Shown here: positions 33,901 through 39,900 of the stretch, in pieces
Numbering within the stretch: position 1 is the first letter of the stretch
Layout of the letters: every line of letters starts with the position of its first letter
Source of the DNA: Chakrabartia godavariana
Lineage (GTDB): Bacteria; Pseudomonadota; Alphaproteobacteria; Sphingomonadales; Sphingomonadaceae
Length of the DNA: 64,000 nt
Direction of reading: 5' to 3'
Assembly (NCBI GenBank): GCA_005518185.1
Contig: RKSN01000002.1
Span: forward strand, 62,001 to 126,000
Notes under the pieces: generated by a model
What the model was told of the DNA's origin: nothing
Databases searched by the model: none
Seen by the model: only the letters and a program-made list of their open reading frames with translations
Position numbers and translations under genes: made by a program

Positions 33901-36900
33901 CAGCGTCGTATTCGCCGCTGCAAGGATCTGGATTGCCGATGAGGTGGCATTGGCTGTGGTCAGGGTTCCGCTGAGTGTGATGCTGTAGCTGTCGGCACCG
34001 CCCCCGCCGTTGACGGTGATCGCGCCGCTGCCGGCATTGATCGTGCTGGCCGTCGACTGCGTGACTGTATTGCCCGCGAGATAGACGTCGCCGCTTGCCG
34101 TGAGCGAATTGGCACCGATCGCAAGGACACCAGACGCGTCCGCAACGGTCTTGACCGTCGTGATGCGCATGCCGCCTGCGCTGGTCACGGCAGCCCCGAG
34201 CGTCAGACCAGCCGTCGAGTCCGCAATATCAAGGTCATATTGCGTTCCGGCAGCGTCACCGACCTTGATGATGCCAAGGCTGTCAAACTTGTTGCCGCTG
34301 TTGATGAGAACAGCCGAGCCCCCAATGGCATTGGTCGCGGTCCCGAGTGTCAGTGTCTTTGCAGCGACGGTCGTGCCGGCAGCCTGCGAGATATTGCCCG
34401 AAATCAGACCGATCGTCGCCGTGTCATCGCCGAGGATCAGGGTACCGTTGATGGCGCTGATGCTCGGCAGCACAAGGTTGCCCGTGCCGCGAATCGTGAT
34501 GGCGTTCGCCGTGTTGTTCAGCGTCCGCAGCGTCCCGTTCAGGGTGATGTTGCCGAAATCGGTTCCGTCATGTCCGGTAAGAACGATTGACCCGCCGGCC
34601 GTCCCGTCGCCCGCAACAGTCCCGCTAGTTGAACCGTTTGCGTTGATGGTGCCAAGGCTCTGGTTGATCCCGCGACCCGTCAGCGTGATGTTGCCGCCGC
34701 CGTTGGTCAGATATTCGCCCGCCTTGATGTTGAACGACTGAAGATCGAGCAAGCCGCCGACGGTCCGGATCGTGATGCTGCCGTTGGATGTGCTGATGTC
34801 ACCCGAAATGCGCAGGCCACCGCCCGTATTGTTGAAGATGAAGTCGCTGTCACCATTCTCGCCCTTGACGTAGAAGGGACCAATGCCTGCGACCGAGTTG
34901 TTGCCGTTGAGCGTCACAGTGCCCTGTGACGAGGGAGACGCGTAAACGGGCGTCCCGCCATTGGCGTTGATCCCGACGAGATTGCCCGTGCTGGTGATCG
35001 TCCCGGTTGTCTGTGTCACCTTGTCGTTCGAATAGAACTGAACGCCACCCGAACCGGCGACGATATTGCCGGCGATGTTCACGCTATAGGTATTGGCGGT
35101 CCCGAACTGATACCCAGACCGGATTGCAACAGAACCTGACGCGCCGCTTGAGATGACACCTGCGGCAGTGCTGGTGAACGTGCCGCCAGCCAGAAGCTGC
35201 AATGCGCCCGCCGACGTGATCGCGCCACCGACGGTCAGCGAATATCCGGGATAGGTCGTGACGACGATGGTCGACGAAGTTCCCGTGGTGGTGATCGCCC
35301 CCGTATTCGAGAACGCGCCGAGTGCTCCGTTCACATAGGCAGTGCTGATCGACACGTTGCCGGTCGACGCAATCGTGCCCGCAATCGTGACGTCGCGATA
35401 CGCGTTGACTGTAATCGCCTGCGCCGTCCCCAGCGTATTGAGCGACCCTGCGGCCGCCAGCGATATGGTCCCGCTACCGTTGTTCGTCTGCAGCGTAATG
35501 CCGCCCGTATTGGACGTGACAGCGCCAGAAATCGAAAGCAGACCTTGCGTCGACAGCAACGAAACGTTGCCGGCGGCTGTGACTGAACCTGTCGAACTGA
35601 TCGTGTGTGTGTAGTAGTTCGAAACGGACACGGCCCCGGTTGTCGAGACAAGCGCGCCGGAGATCGTCAGATTATTGTCCGTCTGGAGCGCAATTGCGCC
35701 GACAGCCGTCAAATCGGTTACGGAACTGAAGCTATTGTTGGTACGGCTGAGGGTGATCGAGCCACCGACCTTGCCCGACAGGGCCGTCAGATCGACGTCG
35801 TTCTGCTGTGTCACGTTACCAGCGACACTTTCGGTTGCCCAACCAACGGTCACGCTGGACGATGCGGCCGCTGTGCCGGCTGCGACCGAGGTCACGGTCG
35901 AGAAATACTTCGATCCAGATGCAGAACCTGCATTGGCGCCGGTGATCGTCTCCGTCTGGGTCCGGCCGAACATGTCTGTGCCGGTCACCGTGAAGGAACG
36001 ACTGCTGTCATCGCCAGTGCTGACAACGACAATGCGATTGCCAGAGGTTGAGCTTGCCGTGCCCGACGTTGCTGCCGAGCCGTTGATGGTCAAGGCGCCA
36101 CCAGAGCCCGTGATGGCCTGGCTCGCGGCGACCGAGGTGGGAACCGCCGTAAAGCCGAACTGAAGCTTGGCAAAGTCGTGCGTATAGGCCAGCTGAATGT
36201 TGTTGGAATTCTGGATCAGGTAATTGTTGGTGCCCGATGCGGACCATTGCTGACCGGACAATGTGACATTGCCGCCATTGGCGCGCAGGACGAGATCGCC
36301 ACTCCCCGAATAGATGTTGGCGCCGCCATCATTGATCGAAGCCGCATCCAGAACGACGCCATTGCCGTAAATCTGGTAGCCACCCGCCGTGGTGAACGCG
36401 CCGCGCGTCTGGATTGCAATGGCGTTGGCATTATTCCCTTCGCTCAGATGCCCGACGATCTGCAGACCATTGGCTTCGGTATCGGCATCATAGAGCGAAA
36501 ACGCACCGCGGCGGACAACGCGGCTGAGTGTCTTGAACTCGTTTCCGGCGTTGATGAGCGCGATGGCGCCCGACCCGGAGTCATGCGCGCGGGCCGTGAA
36601 CTGCCCGACCTTGATCGCGGTATTCGCATTCTGCGTGATCGAGCCGGTGAACCAGTTCCAGTAATAGTTCCCCGAACCGGAGATGTTGTAATAGCTGTCA
36701 TCCCCCATCTGGAGGCCACCGCGATTTGCAGACGTGCCTGCGGTGATGTTGCCGAGGACAGCGTTGCTGAAGCCCTGGATGTTGACCGCATTGGCAGCCG
36801 TGCTGCCCGCGACAATATTTCCAAGAAAATTGACAATACCCCGGTTGTTGCCGTTGTTGTAATCGTAACCGTAGACGTAAACCTGGTTCGACGCGGTGAT

Positions 36901-39900
36901 CGTCGAGGACGCACCCTGAGTCACACCAAAGCCTGTCAGCGTCGCATTGCCGGATGTCGCCGTGATGTTATAGTTGCCGAGGATCAGTGCCCCGTTGCCG
37001 GTCGCGATATCAACCGATGTCGCCGTCACGTTGCCGGTCAGTGCCATGCCTGCGGTATGGCCCACGGCCTTCACCGTCAGGCTGCTGCCGACGTCGAAGT
37101 TCGCAAGTGTGTCGATCTTGTTGACCGAGGACGTGATCGAGATGGAGCTGGCGGAGGAGACCGTCAGATTTGCAATGTCGATCTTGTCGGTCTGGTTGAA
37201 GACGTCCTGCTGAACAAGGGCGCCGGAAATGGTGTCGCTGCTGGCCAGGCCAACAGAGACATTTGCTGCAGTCGCGTTGGTGGCAACGACGCTGGTGATC
37301 GTCTTGAACGATTTGGTGGATGTCACCGATGTTGCGGACGCGCCGCTTACGGTCTCGGTCTGCGCATTGCCGCTGGCATCAGTGCCCGTAATGACGAAGC
37401 TGTTGGTGGATTCGTTGCCTGTAAACGTCAGCGTCAAAGCCTGGCTCGTCCGCAGTCGCAGCCCCGCCGACAACAGAGTCAAGGATCCGCCCGCCCCCAC
37501 GCTTTGCGCAGGTGCAATGGCCGTCGTGGACCCCACGATGCCGACCTGGAACGTGCCCACACCGAGATTGGCGGCGTTGGCATTCACTGTCGAAATGTTG
37601 ACCGTACCGGCATCTGTGATGAGAACAGCCGGCGTGCCACCCGTATCCGCGTTCGTCGTAGAGAGAAGCGCGTACATGGTGATGGTATTGCCACCACCGA
37701 ACATGCGGATCTTGCCCGATCCCGCATTGTAGTTGCTCGTCGAAGAGTTCGACTGATTGTCGATGCCGCCAAGACCCGTGAGGGTGATGGCGCCATTGGT
37801 CGTGGAAATGCTGCTGTTGTTGGCGCTTGCTGTGAGCAAGCCGCGGGTCGAGATGGTGACCGCGCCCGAATTTGTCGTTGTCGTGCCAGAAATTGTGAGA
37901 CCGGCATTCGCCCCCGTCATGGAGAGTGAGACTGGCGCACCTGCCGCCGTCAGCGTAGCATTCAGGTTCACGGACAGCGCAGAGGCGCTGCTCGAGGCCA
38001 GCTGCAGGCCATTTACCCCACTGTAATATTGCCCAACGCCGCCATTCGTGGCGAGCGTCATCGACCCTGTGCCACCGAGCGAGACCAGGCTTTTGGCTGA
38101 AATGCCAGCCTGGAAACTGAGTGTGCTGACGCTGGTGAGGCTGATGTCGCCAAGTGCCGTCAAGCTGCCCTGGGTGCCGCCACCGACCGTGCTCGTCACA
38201 GTGACAGCGCCGCCGCCCGACCCCGTTGGCGTTGTGAATGTCAGATTGTTGTATTCACCCGACGTGCTGGAAAGGGTCGAGCTCAAATAGATCGCAGACG
38301 TACCGCGATTGAAGACCACAGGTGCGTGGAGTTCCGAGGCAATTGTTTGCCCATTGTTGAGCGTGAACACGCCGTTGCCGCCGCTCGTATCGATCACGAC
38401 GGTGCTGTTGTCGGACTCCGTGCTGACGTTGCCAAAATTGAGCTTGCTCGACGTTGAAATGCGGACGCCCGTGGTCCGACCCGCAATCGTCGTGGACCCA
38501 TCGGTCTTGAGGCTCGCAAAGATGTCCGTCGTGACCGCCGAATTGACGTCGACCGAGTATAGCGCCGCCGTCTGACCAACCGCGCCTCCGAAGCGGACAT
38601 TCCCCGCACCAGCGACAATTGTGAGCGATTTGAGCGCACTCGCACTGTCAGAATCGACAGTCCCGAGGAGATACACATACCCCGTCGTGGCCCCGGTATC
38701 GAGCGTCACATGGTCCGCGAGCGTCACAGCACCCAGCGTCAGAATATTCCCGCCAAGGCCCTGGGCCGCCGCGCTCGTTCCGCTGAAAATGCCACCAACC
38801 GCGGTCAGATTGCCGCGGAGCACGGTCTTCCGGCCTGTGCCGGCCGACAATGTGATGCTTGCCGCGTTACCCCCGTTGTCCAGGCCTGACCCGGTGCCGT
38901 CGGCGCGCATCGGCTGACCGCCAGATGTCGTGATCGCATAGACAGAGACGTCGCCTGAGGTTGAGCTGATATTGACCGTCGCAGCATTACTGCCCGCCGC
39001 GAGATTGTTGGCCGCACCGGTGGTTGTAATGTTGTTGAGGGACACGCCTGACGCGCCCGCGACAGCGACCGAACCTGAGGTCGTGCCCGTGTTGATGGCA
39101 GCGGTCGTCGTAATATTGGCGCCCGCTGACGCGGTAACCGCTCCCGACGTGGATGTGATGCTCACATTGCCGCCCGCAGTCACGATGGACTTGGCGATCG
39201 TCACCGCAGCAGCCGTGATCGACACAAGGCCGCTGGCCTGACCGGCATCACCTGCAAGACCGGTGATCGAAGTGCCGCTGACGCCCAAGGTCAGCACATT
39301 TGAAGCGCTGGCAAGCGTGATGGCGCCACCGGCCACGATCGTATCGAACGTCGTGTCGCCCGCGATGTTATTGATCCGGATGAAGCCCGGCTTGTCGGCC
39401 GAAAGCGAGACATTTCCGCTGACGGAGAAGGCGCCGGTCAGGTCAATGTTGCCGTCAGACCCGAGCGGTGTCGTGATCGACGCCGCGCCCAAGGACGTGA
39501 AGCTCGACGTGCTCGTGATGCTTCCCGCAATCTCGATGGTGGCGCCGCCCGTTCCCGCGCTGATCGCCTTGAGCTCCGTATTGCCCGTGCCCTTGATGGT
39601 CACGCTTCCGGTTGAGCCCGACGTCGCCGCGATACCGGCAGAAAACACGTTGCTCGTGCTCGACGCACTGACATTTCCAGTGGTCGACGTAAGCGACGTC
39701 AATGTCTTGGATTCAACATAGCCGCTCAACGCAATGCCGGTGACGGCAGTTGCGGTCAGGCCTCTTGTGAGCAGACGGATCGAGTTCGCCGCATTGAGCG
39801 AAATGGAACCTGCAGCCGACGCCGTCGTCCCATCTGCCGAAAGGCCCGCCTGAAGCGTCAGCCCGCCGGACAGGGCAAGAATATTTGCGTTGATGACAAT

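Noticed and set aside
36178-37929. 583-codon + strand open frame, and similar long + strand frames (for example 23947-25251)
   Set aside because: No recognisable domain, no ribosome-binding site, and fully antisense to the intact TpsA frame.
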